Notes under the pieces: generated by a model
Database searches by the model: none
Told to the model about the DNA's origin: nothing
What the model saw: the letters and a program-made list of their open reading frames with translations, nothing else
From: Peronospora farinosa
Lineage: Eukaryota; Oomycota; Peronosporomycetes; Peronosporales; Peronosporaceae
Length of the DNA: 64,000 bases
Direction: 5' to 3'
NCBI GenBank assembly: GCA_947646735.1
Contig: CANTFK010000838.1
Span: 186,001 to 250,000 of the forward strand
Position numbers and translations under genes: made by a program
Shown here: one piece after another, positions 1 to 10,857 of the stretch
Position numbering within the stretch: position 1 is the stretch's first letter
Layout of the letters: each line of letters begins with the position of its first letter

Positions 1-1905
1 GTAACCAGGGACAGGGCACCAGGGACAGGGGTACCAGTTACCGGGGACAGGGGTATCGAACGTCCAGGGTCAAAGGTACAAGGTTACCCTACCGTGCGCA
101 CACCAGGACCCGAAAGGGCCAGTGCCCCGAGGTGGTCCAGGGTCCTAAGTTCAAAGAAGGTACAAGGTATTTCTACGTGCAGAGACAGTACAGGCTCCAA
201 GGTCCAAGGGCCCACGGTACAAGAGACCAGGGTATCAGGGACCTGGGTATAGGGAGGGACCTGGGTACAGAGTGCAGGGCACCGGGGTACCGGGGTGCCG
301 GGGTAACGGGGCCCAGGGGTACCGGGGTACCGGGGCCCAACTGTGGAGAAGTGCCAGAGAAATGGGGGGGCCTTCGAAGTTATTATAATAACTGGCGTGA
401 AAGATCTCGGTCACTCTCTTGAATGAGTGACAGGGAGTGACCAGGGCCCCGAACTGGTCCAAGGTCCCGAGTTCGGAGAAGGTACTAGGATGTCCTACAC
501 TACAGACCAAAGGACTAGTGCTGCTAGGGCAGCTTAGGTGGACCCCAGGTAACAGGTGGGCCCCAGACAACAGGTGGACCCAGGTGACCGGTGGACCCCA
601 GGTGACAGGATGACCCAGGTGACCGGTGGACCCAGGTGACCGGTGGACCCCAGGTGACAGGTGACCGAGGTGAGGTGGCCAGGTGACCAGTGGACCCCAG
701 GCGACTGGTGGATCTCAGGTGACAGATGGACCCCCCGTGACAGGTGGACCCCGGACAACAGGTGGACCCAGGTGACAGGTGGACCCAGGTGACCGGTGGA
801 CCCCAGGTGACAGGATGACCCAGGTGACCGGTGGACCCAGGTGACCGGTGGACCCCAGGTGACAGGATGACCGAGGTGACCGGTGGGCCCAGGTGACCAG
901 TGGACCCCAGGCGACTGGTGGATCTCAGGTGACAGGTGGACCCCCCGTGACAGGTGGACCCCGGACAACAGGTGGACCCAGGTGACAGGTGGACCCAGGT
1001 GACCGGTGGACCCCAGGTGACCGGTGGACCCAGGTGACCGGTGGACCCCAGGGAATAGAAGGCACAAGGCTTCCTTAAAGTGCAGAGCCGGTACAAGTCC
1101 CATGTCCTAAAAGAGCCAGTTGTTCTTCCACAAGTTGACACGTGGCACTATCCAGATCAAAGGGTTAGGGTTTGGCAAGAAAAGCATACAGAGAATAAGA
1201 TAAATAAACACACTCGAATTTGCATTACACGTGGCAGCTCCAAGAGCTTCCTTCAAGCTTCTCCGTCACCTCACCTATTCCGGGCGGGATACCCTTTGGC
1301 CCACCGACGTCAGGTGAGGTGACGGCTCAAGCAACGCAAGTCGAACCTCAGGATAGTTGGCCTGAGGTGTCAAGTTAGTGTCAAGACTCAAGTGCGAGCT
1401 TGTTTCGATCTACCCACCTGTTCCGGGGAAGGGATTTATTTTGGCCCCCCCCCCCGTTGAAGACAGACGTGTGGTAAGATTCAAGCTCGAACGAACCCCA
1501 GGAAGTATTTTGGCCTGTGGGTTCGTACCCATTCTACGACCCGCTATAGGAAGCGGTTTCCCTGCGGGGAACAAGAAAAGGGGTCGAAAGACCAAGAAAC
1601 CGTTAGCCACCGAAGGGGTACATAGTACCAGGTGCACTGCTCTCGACCCAGTCGATTGAGCCCAAGAAACCCTGGGCCCGAGTGAAGCATATCCACTCGT
1701 GGCCCCCAAGTCCCTCCATACAAGGACCAAGTCTTTAAGTCTTCTGCGTCTAACGAGGAGCAAGACCAGCCAAGCCGACGGGTACACAAGGTGAGACCCA
1801 AGGTTGACGCGACACGGTATCGGGGTACCCCCTCCGTAAGTCGGCAGTCCGGCGCTGTGTGTGTTTGTGGTTCTCTCACGTCGTTTGAGAATCCACTCCA
1901 CCACA
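1..1905 (+). repeat. Left long terminal repeat (truncated by window start)
   Basis: The repeat aligns with the right copy at an offset of 2850 bases at its left end, 2847 after a 3-base indel near 250, and about 2590 after the minisatellite. Outside the minisatellite the two copies are nearly identical, with scattered substitutions such as a changed base in the poly-C run near 1447. High identity suggests recent insertion. The unit holds GGTACC/GGGACAGGG-rich sequence, the minisatellite and a unique 3' half. The long open frames crossing it come from the absence of stops in GC-rich repeats and I do not treat them as genes. Confidence 0.6.
541..1056. repeat. Minisatellite of GGTGGACCCCAGGTGACC-type units, long allele
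   Basis: Tandem degenerate units of about 15-18 bases, variations on GGTGGACCCCAGGTGAC. A higher-order period of about 210 bases is visible: the word starting TGGACCCCAGGCGACTGG near 691 returns near 901 with the same flanking variants. The matching part of the right repeat (3390-3645) has only one higher-order block, which accounts for most of the length difference of about 260 bases. Confidence 0.85.
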
Positions 1906-2596
1906 ATGGTGCGCGTGCCCGGATCTTCGGGAGACGCGGGATTTCACCGTGAGTCCCACGAAGAAGAAAAGACAACGGTCAAGATGGACCAAGGGACGAC
2001 CAAGACACTGGAACCCGGATCGCCAGTGATTAAGAAGGAAGAAGGATCGGAGGACCTGCATAGCCCGGGGAGGAGCTCTGCTATTGAGGTCAAGGTGGAA
2101 TATGAAGAAAACCCACAAAATCCTCCCCCTTACGTCTTCGTTTAAGAAGACAACATGGGCCATAATAAATATTATGGTCCAGGGGTCCCAAGTTTGACAG
2201 CGAAAGCAAAAAAAAACAATGGACCCCGAAACAAGTCTCCCAAACTGCCAACGGTGCCCAAGGACACGAAGAAGAAACAGAATCTATTTAAAGCAATGCG
2301 ATGAGTAGAGGGGAGAGTTCATCTTGAGAAGGCCAAGATGATGCAAGAAGGAGGCGGTATTTGTCTTACATTTACGAATGGGTCAAGTTACAGATTCGAG
2401 AGTGCGGCAGCACAGAAGAAAATGCGAAGTATTGTGCAGCCCCGAAGGCTCAAGGCCCCGAGGGTCCAGGGCCTAAGGATACAGAGCCCCACTCGGACGA
2501 GGATCAGTATATAAAATTGGAAGTGACTATGGAGAAGCATTGAAGTAGAATGACCACATGGACATTTACTGCTATTCCAAAGGGACAGGACAAGGG
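1906..2596 (+). other. Internal region with primer-binding site and short charged ORF
   Basis: Bases 1907-1924 (TGGTGCGCGTGCCCGGAT) have the form of a retroelement primer-binding site: their reverse complement ends in a CCA-tail-like CGCACCA preceded by a plausible T-stem. An ATG at 1906 opens an 80-codon frame to 2145, rich in Glu and Lys, with no recognised domain; it is unclear whether it is a gag relic or chance. The rest (2146-2578) is purine-rich with no supported gene, ending in a possible polypurine tract at 2579-2596. Confidence 0.4.
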
Positions 2597-4496
2597 TGCA
2601 CGTGGTCTTGTCGCAGTTCGGAAGACCAGCGCGCAGGGGACAGCTGTGGTGAAGTGGCCAGGAGAATCGGGGCCCAGGGTACCAAGGCCCCAGGGTACCA
2701 GGGTACAGGGGCCCCAGGGTACAAGGGCCCAGGCCTCGCAAGGTCCCAAGGTTCAATCGAGGGTCACCAGGGACACGGTTTCCAGTCACCAGGGACCGGA
2801 GTACTAGTCACCAGGGGCAGGGTTTTCAGCTACCAGGGACAAGGTTTCCAATCACCAGGGACAGGGCACCAGGGACAGGGGTACCAGCTATCGGAGACAG
2901 GGGTATCGAACGTCCAGGGTCAAAGGTACAAGGTTACCCTACCGGGCGCACACCAGGATTCGAAGGGTCCAGTGCCCCGAGGTGGTCCAAGGTCCTAAGT
3001 TCAAAGAAGGTACAAGGTATTTCTACGTGCAGAGACAGTACAGGCTCCAAGGTCCAAGGGCCCACGGTACAAGAGACCAGGGTATCAGGGACCTGGGTAT
3101 AAGGGACCTGGGTACAGAGTGCAGGGCACCGGGGTACCGGGGTGCCGGGGTAACGGGGCCCAGGGGTACCGGGGTACCGGGGCCCAACTGTGGAGAAGTG
3201 CCAGAGAAATGGGGGGGCCTTCGAAGTTATTATAATAACTGGCGTGAAAGATCTCGGTCACTCTCTTGAATGAGTGACAGGGAGTGACCAGGGCCCCGAA
3301 CTGGTCCAAGGTCCCGAGTTCGGAGAAGGTACTAGGATGTCCTACACTACAGACCAAAGGACTAGTGCTGCTAGGGCAGCTTAGGTGGACCCCAGGTAAC
3401 AGGTGGGTCCCAGACAACAGGTGGACCCAGATGACCGGTGAACCCCAGGTGACAGGATGACCCAGGTGACCGGTGGACCCAGGTGACCAGTGGACCCCAG
3501 GCGACTGGTGGGTTCCATGTGACAGGTGGATCCCAGGCGATAGGTGGACCCCGGACAACAGGTGGACCCAGGTGACAGGTGGACCTAGGTGACCGGTGGA
3601 CCCAGGTGACCGGTGGGCCCAGGTGACCGGTGGACCCCAGGGAATAGAAGGCACAAGGCGCCCTTAAAGTGCAGAGCCGGTACAAGTCCCATGTCCTAAA
3701 AGAGCCAGTTGTTCTTCCACAAGTTGACACGTGGCACTATCCAGATCCAAGGGTTTGGGTTTGGCAAGAAAAGCATACAGAGAATAAGATAAATAAACAC
3801 ACTCGAATTTGCATTACACGTGGCAGCTCCAAGAGCTTCCTTCAAGCTTCTCCGTCACCTCACCTATTCCGGGCGGGATACCTTTTGGCCCACCGACGTC
3901 AGGTGAGGTGACGGCTTAAGCAACGCAATTCGAGCCTCAGGATAGTTGGCCTGAGGTGTCAAGTTAGTGTCAAGACTCAAGTGTGAGCTTGTTTCGATCT
4001 ACCCACCTGTTCCGGGGAAGGGATTTATTTTGGCCCCCCCCCCCCCGTTGAAGACAGACGTGTGGTAAGATTCAAGCTCGAACGAACCCCAGGAAGTATT
4101 TTGGCCTGTGGGTTCGTACCCATTCTACGACCCGCTATAGGAAGCGGTTTCCATGCGGGGAACAAGAAAAGGGGTCGAAAGACCAAGAAACCGTTAGCCA
4201 CCGAAGGGGTACATAGTACCAGGTGCACTGCTCTCGACCCAGTCGATTGAGCCCAAGAAACCCTGGGCCCGAGTGAAGCATATCCACTCGTGGCCCCCAA
4301 GTCCCTCCATACAAGGACCAAGTCTTTAAGTCTTCTGCGTCTAACGAGGAGCAAGACCAGCCAAGCCGACGGGTACACAAGGTGAGACCCAAGGTTGACG
4401 CGACACGGTATCGGGGTACCCCCTCCGTAAGTCGGCAGTCCGGCGCTGTGTGTGTTTGTGGTTCTCTCACGTCGTTTGAGAATCCACTCCACCACA
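2597..4496 (+). repeat. Right long terminal repeat
   Basis: Bases 2851-4496 are directly matched to 1-1905. The left boundary at 2597 is inferred from a purine-rich tract followed by TG and cannot be tested here because the matching part of the left copy lies outside the window. The right boundary is firm: the match ends in CCACA at 4496. The next bases belong to a copia gag relic on the other strand, so the element probably inserted into it. Confidence 0.5.
3390..3645. repeat. Minisatellite, short allele
   Basis: Same GGTGGACCC-type tandem units as in the left repeat, but about 260 bases shorter and with private variants (for example GGTTCCATGTGACAGG near 3510). The two copies of one element therefore carry two different repeat lengths. 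Confidence 0.8.
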
Positions 4497-4499
4497 TTT

Positions 4500-5080
4500 A
4501 CTTGACATAAACACATGAACTTGACTGTGCGCGGATCCATACCATGTTCCTTGCGACTCATGTCATTTAAAAGTACTCGAGACATTACCAGCTCCCATGT
4601 TTGCGAGTCAGCTCTTGACTCCAACGCCGCAATAACACATTAATATGGCTCGCTCAACTTCTGAGAAGCGCCATCCTCACTGACCGGAGATCCCACTGCA
4701 TCTAGCTGCTCCGCTAGGGTCTTCATCTTAACGATGTGTTCTTTCACATCATCACTTGCAGCCATCATGCCGTTAGAAAACGTCGACGAAGAAGAAGTCG
4801 ATTGGCGAGACTCTTCATCTCGGAATGACCCTCGAGTCTTCACCATGTATCCTGCACGTCCTTCGCCGTCTGGACCAACGGCAGCTATTTATCTTTCATC
4901 GCAAGACAGATGATCGTCAGGGCCTTGCGCGACTTCCTTTTGAATGTGACTTGGCCCTGCGATTTGGAATTGTGCTCCAGCTTTACATCGCCGCTTTTGA
5001 CCTCCCATAGGTCGCGCTCCATCAACACCATCTGCATCTTGAACTGAACTTAATATGTGGAAGTTGATGCCTTAAGAGTT
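4500..5080 (-). pseudogene. copia-type gag fragment, degraded
   Basis: Read on the minus strand, bases about 5070 to 4520 give a copia Gag core: MVLMERDLWEV, then a Lys-rich KRKSRKALTIICLAM segment, then VKEHIVKMKTLAEQLDAVG, then ALESRADSQTWELV. These are typical steps of the Gag (UBN2-like) domain. It is not functional: there is an in-frame stop just after the LAMKDK segment, another after KLSEPY, and frame changes between the pieces. The right LTR of the long-repeat element begins immediately at its 3' side, so the gag was probably interrupted by that insertion. No matching pol lies adjacent. Confidence 0.65.
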
Positions 5081-6419
5081 ACCCAATGCGTGCGGGATGG
5101 CGTCCATAGAGAGAGCGTGGTCTTGGGAAGAGAAGACGGGGCTTGCGCTCATAGCTTATTATGGAAAGGTAAGGCGCTGGCTTAGGCGAAATGGAAAGTA
5201 AAAACATGCAGGTCCTTAGTTTGCATGATGTATGCTTCTCTAAGCCTACTGAATTTTCTCGACTACACAGTAGTAATCGCCAAGTTGCTCATTACTCATC
5301 GCCACGTCGCGCATTACTATTTGCCGAACATATCTTTCCTGAATCGCTTGCTGGCCGAGACGCCTATTTCAACAATGACAATAGAAATTACGCTTCATTT
5401 CCGATGATTACATACTTTAACAGTGGCAACTTATCTTTGGTTAGCAAATTTTCAAATGAGGAAAAAACGAAGATGAGATCTCCTATACGCAATGGATGTA
5501 AGGGTTGTATATCACATTATAATAGACCCAATGTGTGGGAACATAGTTTGTTCTGGTTGATTGACTATCGATCTGATCCGACTAACGTTACCTGCAAAGG
5601 CCTACCATCTGCTTACGCTATGTCAGTGTTAAGTAAATTAAGCTAGAAACTATTGTTTTCGACAGGTCGGCAGGGTTTTAGTGCAACACCTGTTACAGGT
5701 AAACTGCGACTTCACCTGATTGGCTTATGGTGTGACAACTTGACAATTTAACAGATGAAACGAGGCGACGAGATCGTCACGCCGGACCAACAGATGGTGA
5801 TGGGCAGAACGACGGACGCTATAGGAAGAAACTAGACGTGGTCTAGTTATAGTGCCGTTGAAGATGCATGTTGTAGTTATGACTTGAGCCAAATATATTT
5901 TGCTTTGGTTCTTTCTACTTTGCATCAAGTGCAACTTCTACATCAATGATTTCATGTTAAGAGCCCAATGGATTGTATTGGCGGCGCAGTTCCGGGCCCC
6001 ACCCGCTGAGGGGGCCGATGGTCAAGACACGACCAACGACCGCCAATTGGAAGGAAAGTCGGCAGTGCCCGCGGCGACGCTGGGACATAATGCTCGCCAC
6101 GCTTGGTGACTTGCCGGATGGTGAAGTCGCCACAGCGTAGCCGGACAGAACGATTCCCTGTATCTCACGGCTATGAGTGACGCTTGTGGAGGCGCCGACA
6201 GCCTTGTCCTGGATAACTTTGTCCACTACGCGGATCCGACGATGCAGACGACATTGTTATCCTGCCTAGATCTAAGCAGGACCAATTATCTAAGATAACC
6301 TAAGAAGCTGGCGCAAGTTTCTTAGTCAACCGAGCTCGACGTGTTGGACAATTTTTGATTTAACATCCAAAATATTCTTATGTTTTTGCTTGAGTTGTGG
6401 AGACACTGTGCATTGGTGA
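5081..6419. other. Gene-free repeat remnant region
   Basis: No recognisable gene. A 151-codon frame at 5191-5646 (+) and an 89-codon frame at 5957-6226 (-) are open but show no domain, no convincing promoter and no family resemblance. The first lies in AT-rich sequence and begins MESKNMQVLSLHDV. I regard both as probably non-coding. The stretch may be old LTR or solo-element debris. Confidence 0.35.
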
Positions 6420-6646
6420 TATTAAAGCAGATGCGTAGTGCTCATTAGGTGGTTAATCGAATACTAACATATACTTTATTTCGCCAACAAGTGCTACATC
6501 TAAGCCACTACCTATACAATCTATACCCTACTCAGCTGACAACGCGCTCATAATCAACCGTCATCATGTCTGTAATCCTGCGTTTATCCAACAGGCGCTC
6601 AGCGATACGATAGTGTACCTTACCTTCAACTTGTCCATCTTCAACA
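6420..6646 (-). repeat. copia 3' LTR
   Basis: Matches 10632-10857 over its whole length with scattered substitutions and small indels, so insertion is not recent. The polypurine tract lies next to it inside the element, at about 6647-6660 on the plus strand. Confidence 0.85.
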
Positions 6647-6689
6647 CTCCTCCTCGCGATTGCATTTTACGCCTCAGCTATTGCAAATC

Positions 6690-8343
6690 CACTTGTAAGC
6701 GCAACTTAGGGAGCTTGTGCTGGTCGACCGGCTTGGTCAATAAGTCAGCGAGCATCATTTCGGACCGAATATAGCATGGCTCTAGTATACCGCGACGAGC
6801 AAAATCCTTTATAAACTTGAGCCGTACATCAATATGCTTTGCTCCTAAGGACGAAGCCTTGCCTTCAATCTGGCAGATTGCAGCTTAACTGTCCACATGC
6901 ATCTTCTTAGGCTAATTCGGTGGAAGTCCTAGTTCCATCAGCATCTCTCGAATTATAAGAAGCTCGCGAGCCGTTTGGGACGCTGCTACGAACTCAGCCT
7001 CCATCGTCGAGAGCGAAACTCCTCCTTGATTCTTTGCAGCCCAACTCACGGGCATAACGTCGAGCAGCACCATTGATCCGGTCAGGGAATTCCCGTCGCC
7101 CTTGCCCGCAGCGAAGTCTGCATCGCTGCTAGACTCCAGCGTAAACGCCAATTATCCTTGGCATTGGTACGCATCTCAAATTGCATGTTCTTGGTCCCGG
7201 CGAAGTAAAGCGCAATTTTCTTCGTTAATTTCCAGTCTTGCTCCCGTGGCTCATGAGTGTGTCGCGTTGCTTTGTGAACCGCAAACACGATGTATGGTCG
7301 AGTACATCTCGCGACCCCCAACAAACTTCCAACAAGAGACTGAAACGACTTGATTGTTAGCTTTCCAGGTTCAACAACCTTCGTAAGCAGGATGCTGTCC
7401 GAAGTGGCTTCATTGTTACAGTCGTCGCTGATCGGCGCGAGTGTCGGGTTCGCTGACGCCAATCCGTGCTTCCGAAGCAGCTCATTTATTGCCTCCTCCT
7501 AATCTAAAGCGTACGCGCTCGAATCAATCGCTTTTACTCAAATTCCAAGGAACTTCGACACCTGTCCCAGGTTTTTGATCGAAAGCGATTCCATCGCCAT
7601 AAAAAACAATTAACAGCCGCCGTCGTAGTCGCCGTGACTAGTAGGTCATCAACGTAGACACCCACCACGGTCATCTCGCCACCGTCTCGCATGTAGTACA
7701 GACACATGTCACTTATGCACTGCATAAACCCTGCGTCGGTGAGTCTTGTCTGCAACAACTGAATCCAAAGTCCACCTGCCTGTTTGAGCCCGTAAAGGCT
7801 CTTCTTAAATTCGAGAGCAACGTCGCTTGCACTATCCGCTCCAAGTGCCTTGAGCCGTTCGTCCTTAATCTGCATGCCGCTTGGTACGCGCAGTAATATC
7901 TCTAGATGATCCTCCTTGCCAGCCTTTACATACGCGTTTGGAATGTCTTCGTGTTTTGCAGGTACAACCCATGTCGCTGCGAGTCCCAGGATAACCTTCA
8001 TCGTAGACATTTCCATCACGGCGGCGAAGATAAGTGCGTAGTCGATACCGAAGACTTGCGCGTTCCCACATGCAACCAGTCGTGCCTTGAGTCACTCCAC
8101 TGCGCCATTTGCATCTGATTTGGTCTTGTATACCCACTCACTGTGTAGCAGGCTTGCATCGGCCGGTCGCTTGATCACGTCCCACACGTCGTTGTCCTCA
8201 AGCGTCTGGATTTCTTCAAGCATGGCTTTACTCCGACCTTCGGTCTTCGAGCTGCTCATCGCCTCAGCATGTGTCTTCGGGTCCGGCTCGTGTACTTGTA
8301 GAGCGGTGGCTACATAGTTAGTTGCAGGCATTGTCTCTACCAT
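6690..8343 (-). pseudogene. copia reverse transcriptase and RNase H region
   Basis: On the minus strand, an RVT_2-type reverse transcriptase starts near 8343 (EEIQTLEDNDVWDVIKRP), continues through AYVKAG...LYGLKQAGGLW (7534-8019) and contains the polymerase box YVDDLL near 7650. A further piece at 7082-7462 holds SLLGVARCTRPYIVFAV, and an RNase H piece at 6912-7151 holds SSDADFAAGKGDG and STMEAEFVAASQTARE with its acidic residues. The fragments lie in different frames with stops between them, so no complete polyprotein is made. The typical Gln after YGLKQ is followed by AGGLW rather than APRAW, another sign of decay. Confidence 0.85.
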
Positions 8344-8349
8344 CGAGCG

Positions 8350-9620
8350 CTACATTGCTCCACGTGTGCCATAGGGGGCGCGCGTCCATCGTTTGCCTCG
8401 TCCCTTGCCCTTTTTCTTCTTGTCGTCGTCGCTAAAATTCCCGTGAGCGATCCGCGCGTCACCTCGGGAATTATCATCATGGTCTTCTGGTTGTGCATTT
8501 TGCGTGTCGGGAAACGTCTGGATATTTTTGACGTGTTGCATCACCATGACGATGTTGTCCTTGCAAATAAAGACACGGTAACCCTTAGTCTCGTCGCTGC
8601 GCCCCACGATCGTTCCAACTTGCTCTCGATGTGCGAGCGAATGCTTTTTTGGGTAGCAGTACACCGTGCAAGTTAATCCAAACACAACGATGTCGCACAA
8701 TCGGGGGCTTGCTTCGTCAGCACCTCGATTGGAGACGCACGGTTGGGGTTCGAGCTTGTAGGAATACGATTCAGGATGTAAGTCGAGTACCGACAGCATC
8801 ACCATCAAAATATAACGGTAGGTCGCTCGCAAATGTCATGGAGCGCGCCATATTTAGCACGGTTCGGTGCATACGCTCAGCCTTACCATTTGAAGCTTAT
8901 TGTCGCGCCTCACTTACCTGTCTCGCCACGCCGGATGACTTGCAAAGTAGGTCTACATTCTTGTACTCACCTCCACCGTCATTTTGAAGAACATGAACTC
9001 GGCAATTGAAACGCTTTTCAAAGAACGTCAAGAAGTGCTCCGACTTTTTCGCCGCTTGGTCCTTGGTACGCGCGAGAAACACGCGGCAGTAATTGCTTTT
9101 GTGATCCACAAAGCTGACAAATTACCGATTTCCCATTCGGTCCTTCAGCGTTATTGGTCCTTTATGGTCCGAACAAATTACACCACCACCACGATCAATT
9201 GGTGAGTGCACCCCAGTGTCCTTCTTGGACTGCGCGTTCTTCGTCTGCTTCGCTTGCGCGCACGTGACACACGTCACCCGCTGATTGTAAGCCGGATGCC
9301 GGAGTTAGGCTCGCGATCCATCCTCTCTATCGTGTAGTAAGCAAGATGGCCAAAGCGTTAATAAAAGTGCGCGTTCCCACATGCAAATCCTCCTCATCTT
9401 TCTTCTTCGTTGCTTCATCAATCGCGGCCATGACTTTGTCTTCCATTTCTTCATTGACTTTCGTGTTTTGCGTCTCAAGAACGAGTACGTTGTTGCACAT
9501 AGCCACGTCAAACACGCAGTTACCGGTAGTAAGCGAGATTAGCACTCGCCGATTATCCTTGTATTTAAGCCCGTATCCTTTAAGCTTAAGCGTTCCATAC
9601 GACACAACATTGAACGTGTG
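8350..9620 (-). pseudogene. copia protease/pre-integrase, integrase and SH3-like region
   Basis: The segment at 9327-9605 resembles the protease to GAG-pre-integrase linker. 8897-9109 is an integrase catalytic core piece with MDHKSNYCRVFLARTK and the second-acid region QNDGGGEYKN. 8350-8832 is the downstream polymerase SH3-like segment, with KKHSLAHREQVGTIVG and a Lys/Arg-rich tail. Frame breaks separate all three. The upstream zinc-binding HHCC part is not clearly preserved. Confidence 0.78.
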
Positions 9621-9779
9621 TTACGACGTCCTTACCAAACGAGGCAGCATTTCGTGTGTCCAGCTCAACAGACTGCCCGAAGTGTGCAAGCTCTTCAGCT
9701 TGAGCGAGGTAGTCGACCCGATTTCCGTCGTACTTGGCCATTATTACCGTGCGATCCCACTTGATGCGTAGTGGACGAT

Positions 9780-10560
9780 GTTGTCAAGCACCTGCGCGTC
9801 AGTGCCGCCGCATGCATCTTTCACCGCCACCAAGTAAAGGTAATGCTTTGTTCAGCTCCTCATTGGGTCCTTTTTAGCTGTAAACAGCTTCATCGACTAG
9901 GACGCTGTAATCGTCGTTTTGAACGTCTGATGCAGCCGCTCCATGACGTGTGCAAGCGTCGGAGTCTGGTGCAACCATGTCTCGACCTGCTTGTTGTAGT
10001 ATCGCTCGGCTGTACCACTCAGGTAGCGACCAAGCGAGGCGGTCTTCAGGTCTTCGGACCAGTCAAAACCACATGCTGCTTGAGCGTACTGGACCTGACG
10101 CATGAAGGTTCTCCCCTAGTCCAGGAAACCGGACCCTAAGCCACGGTATAGCTCGGAGCCATAAAACGTTTGAATTTTTAGCCGTCTTTGGCGCTCATCC
10201 GGAACTCGCATTGCTCACTGAGCGTCCGGCTCCATCCTTCTCGCGTAATCTTGAGCCGCCGCGTACTCCGAGTTAGAATACGGTGCGCGTACTAATGCTG
10301 CTGCTTTTGGTGCCCGTCGCTATGGCTGCGCCGCATGTTGACATTCTCCATGATGTAGCATGCTCGCATGACCTTGTCCAGTTCTTGGACGCACCATTAA
10401 ATGTCCGAGTGCATCGATATGCAACGGAGCACCGCCGCGACCGTTGGCAAGCGCAGAGCGCAACATTCCTGACTTAATCGCGCCCATCATCCGCTCGTTG
10501 ACGTCGTCGCTCCTTTCGTGGGCCGTCGGTGCCTCTTGAATCACCGCTGGAGACGCTGCG
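9780..10560 (-). pseudogene. copia gag region
   Basis: On the minus strand, 9897-10103 encodes [18 protein letters not shown] followed by [14 protein letters not shown], a Gag motif seen in this copia lineage. 10320-10544 is an upstream piece in another frame. Stops and frame changes prevent a continuous product. Confidence 0.7.
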
Positions 10561-10631
10561 GCCCTTTCGTGGCCGTCGTCGAAGCTGACTGGCGTTGGCG
10601 CGGTCGAGCCGCCGTCGGAGCCATCATAACC

Positions 10632-10857
10632 TATTAAAGCAGATGCTTAGTGCTCACAGAGTGGTTAATTGAATACTAACATGTACCTTAGTTCGCCAAC
10701 AAGTGCTACATCTAAGCCACTCCTATACTATCTATACCATACTCAGCTGACAACGCGCCCATAATCAACCGTCATCATGTCCGTAATTATGCGTTTATCC
10801 AACAGGCGCTCAGCGGTGCGATAGTGTACCTTACCTTCAACATGTCCATCTTCAGCA
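10632..10857 (-). repeat. copia 5' LTR
   Basis: Partner of the LTR at 6420-6646. On the minus strand it is followed by AGGTTATGATGGCTCC, the position where a primer-binding site is expected, although it does not match a classical initiator-Met site exactly. Confidence 0.85.

Larger units (their letters stand above)
1..4496 (+). mobile_element. Non-autonomous LTR retrotransposon (LARD/TRIM-like), 5' end outside window
   Basis: Two long direct repeats (1-1905 and at least 2851-4496) flank an internal stretch that has no reverse transcriptase, integrase or RNase H reading frame. Both repeats stop at the same word (ending CCACA, at 1905 and 4496) and the sequence after them differs completely, as expected for LTR ends. 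One base after the left repeat comes a TGG-initiated, tRNA-3'-end-like primer-binding site at 1907. A purine-rich run at 2579-2596 directly before a TG at 2597 is a possible polypurine tract and 3' LTR start, giving LTRs of about 1.9 kb and an internal region of about 0.7 kb. The repeats differ mainly in minisatellite copy number. Seen: repeat pair and shared end. Inferred: LTR identity and orientation. A plain segmental tandem duplication is the alternative. Confidence 0.6.
6420..10857 (-). mobile_element. Ty1/copia LTR retrotransposon, near full length, inactive
   Basis: A 4.4 kb element in minus orientation bounded by two similar LTRs of about 227 bp (6420-6646 and 10632-10857). On its own strand each LTR starts TGTTGAAGATGG or TGCTGAAGATGG and ends CTTTAATA. 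A purine tract (GCGAGGAGGAG) sits directly upstream of the 3' LTR. The 5-base flanks are GGTGA (6415-6419) and GGTAA (10858-10862), a target duplication with one change. Between them, in order on the minus strand, are Gag, protease/pre-integrase, integrase, reverse transcriptase and RNase H pieces, all broken by stops and frame changes. The gene order IN before RT identifies copia. Confidence 0.88.

Noticed and set aside
541..1056. Possible CRISPR-like array of regular repeats
   Set aside because: Repeats are contiguous and degenerate with no unique spacers, and the genome is eukaryotic.
524..1141. Long minus-strand frames rich in Gly, Pro, Ser and His (also 534-1103 and 3085-3730), looking like a repetitive structural protein
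   Set aside because: They come from the GGTGGACCCC-type minisatellite, which lacks stops in several frames at once. The same DNA gives equally open overlapping frames, and the two copies differ by indels not conserved in one frame.
1907..1931. Possible tRNA fragment
   Set aside because: Only the 3'-end complement is present, with no cloverleaf; position after an LTR end fits a primer-binding site.
1410..1975. Overlapping minus-strand frames of 143-164 codons in the LTR (also 4025-4624)
   Set aside because: Two overlapping frames are open together, no domain is present, and the part beyond 4496 in the right copy enters unrelated copia gag sequence.
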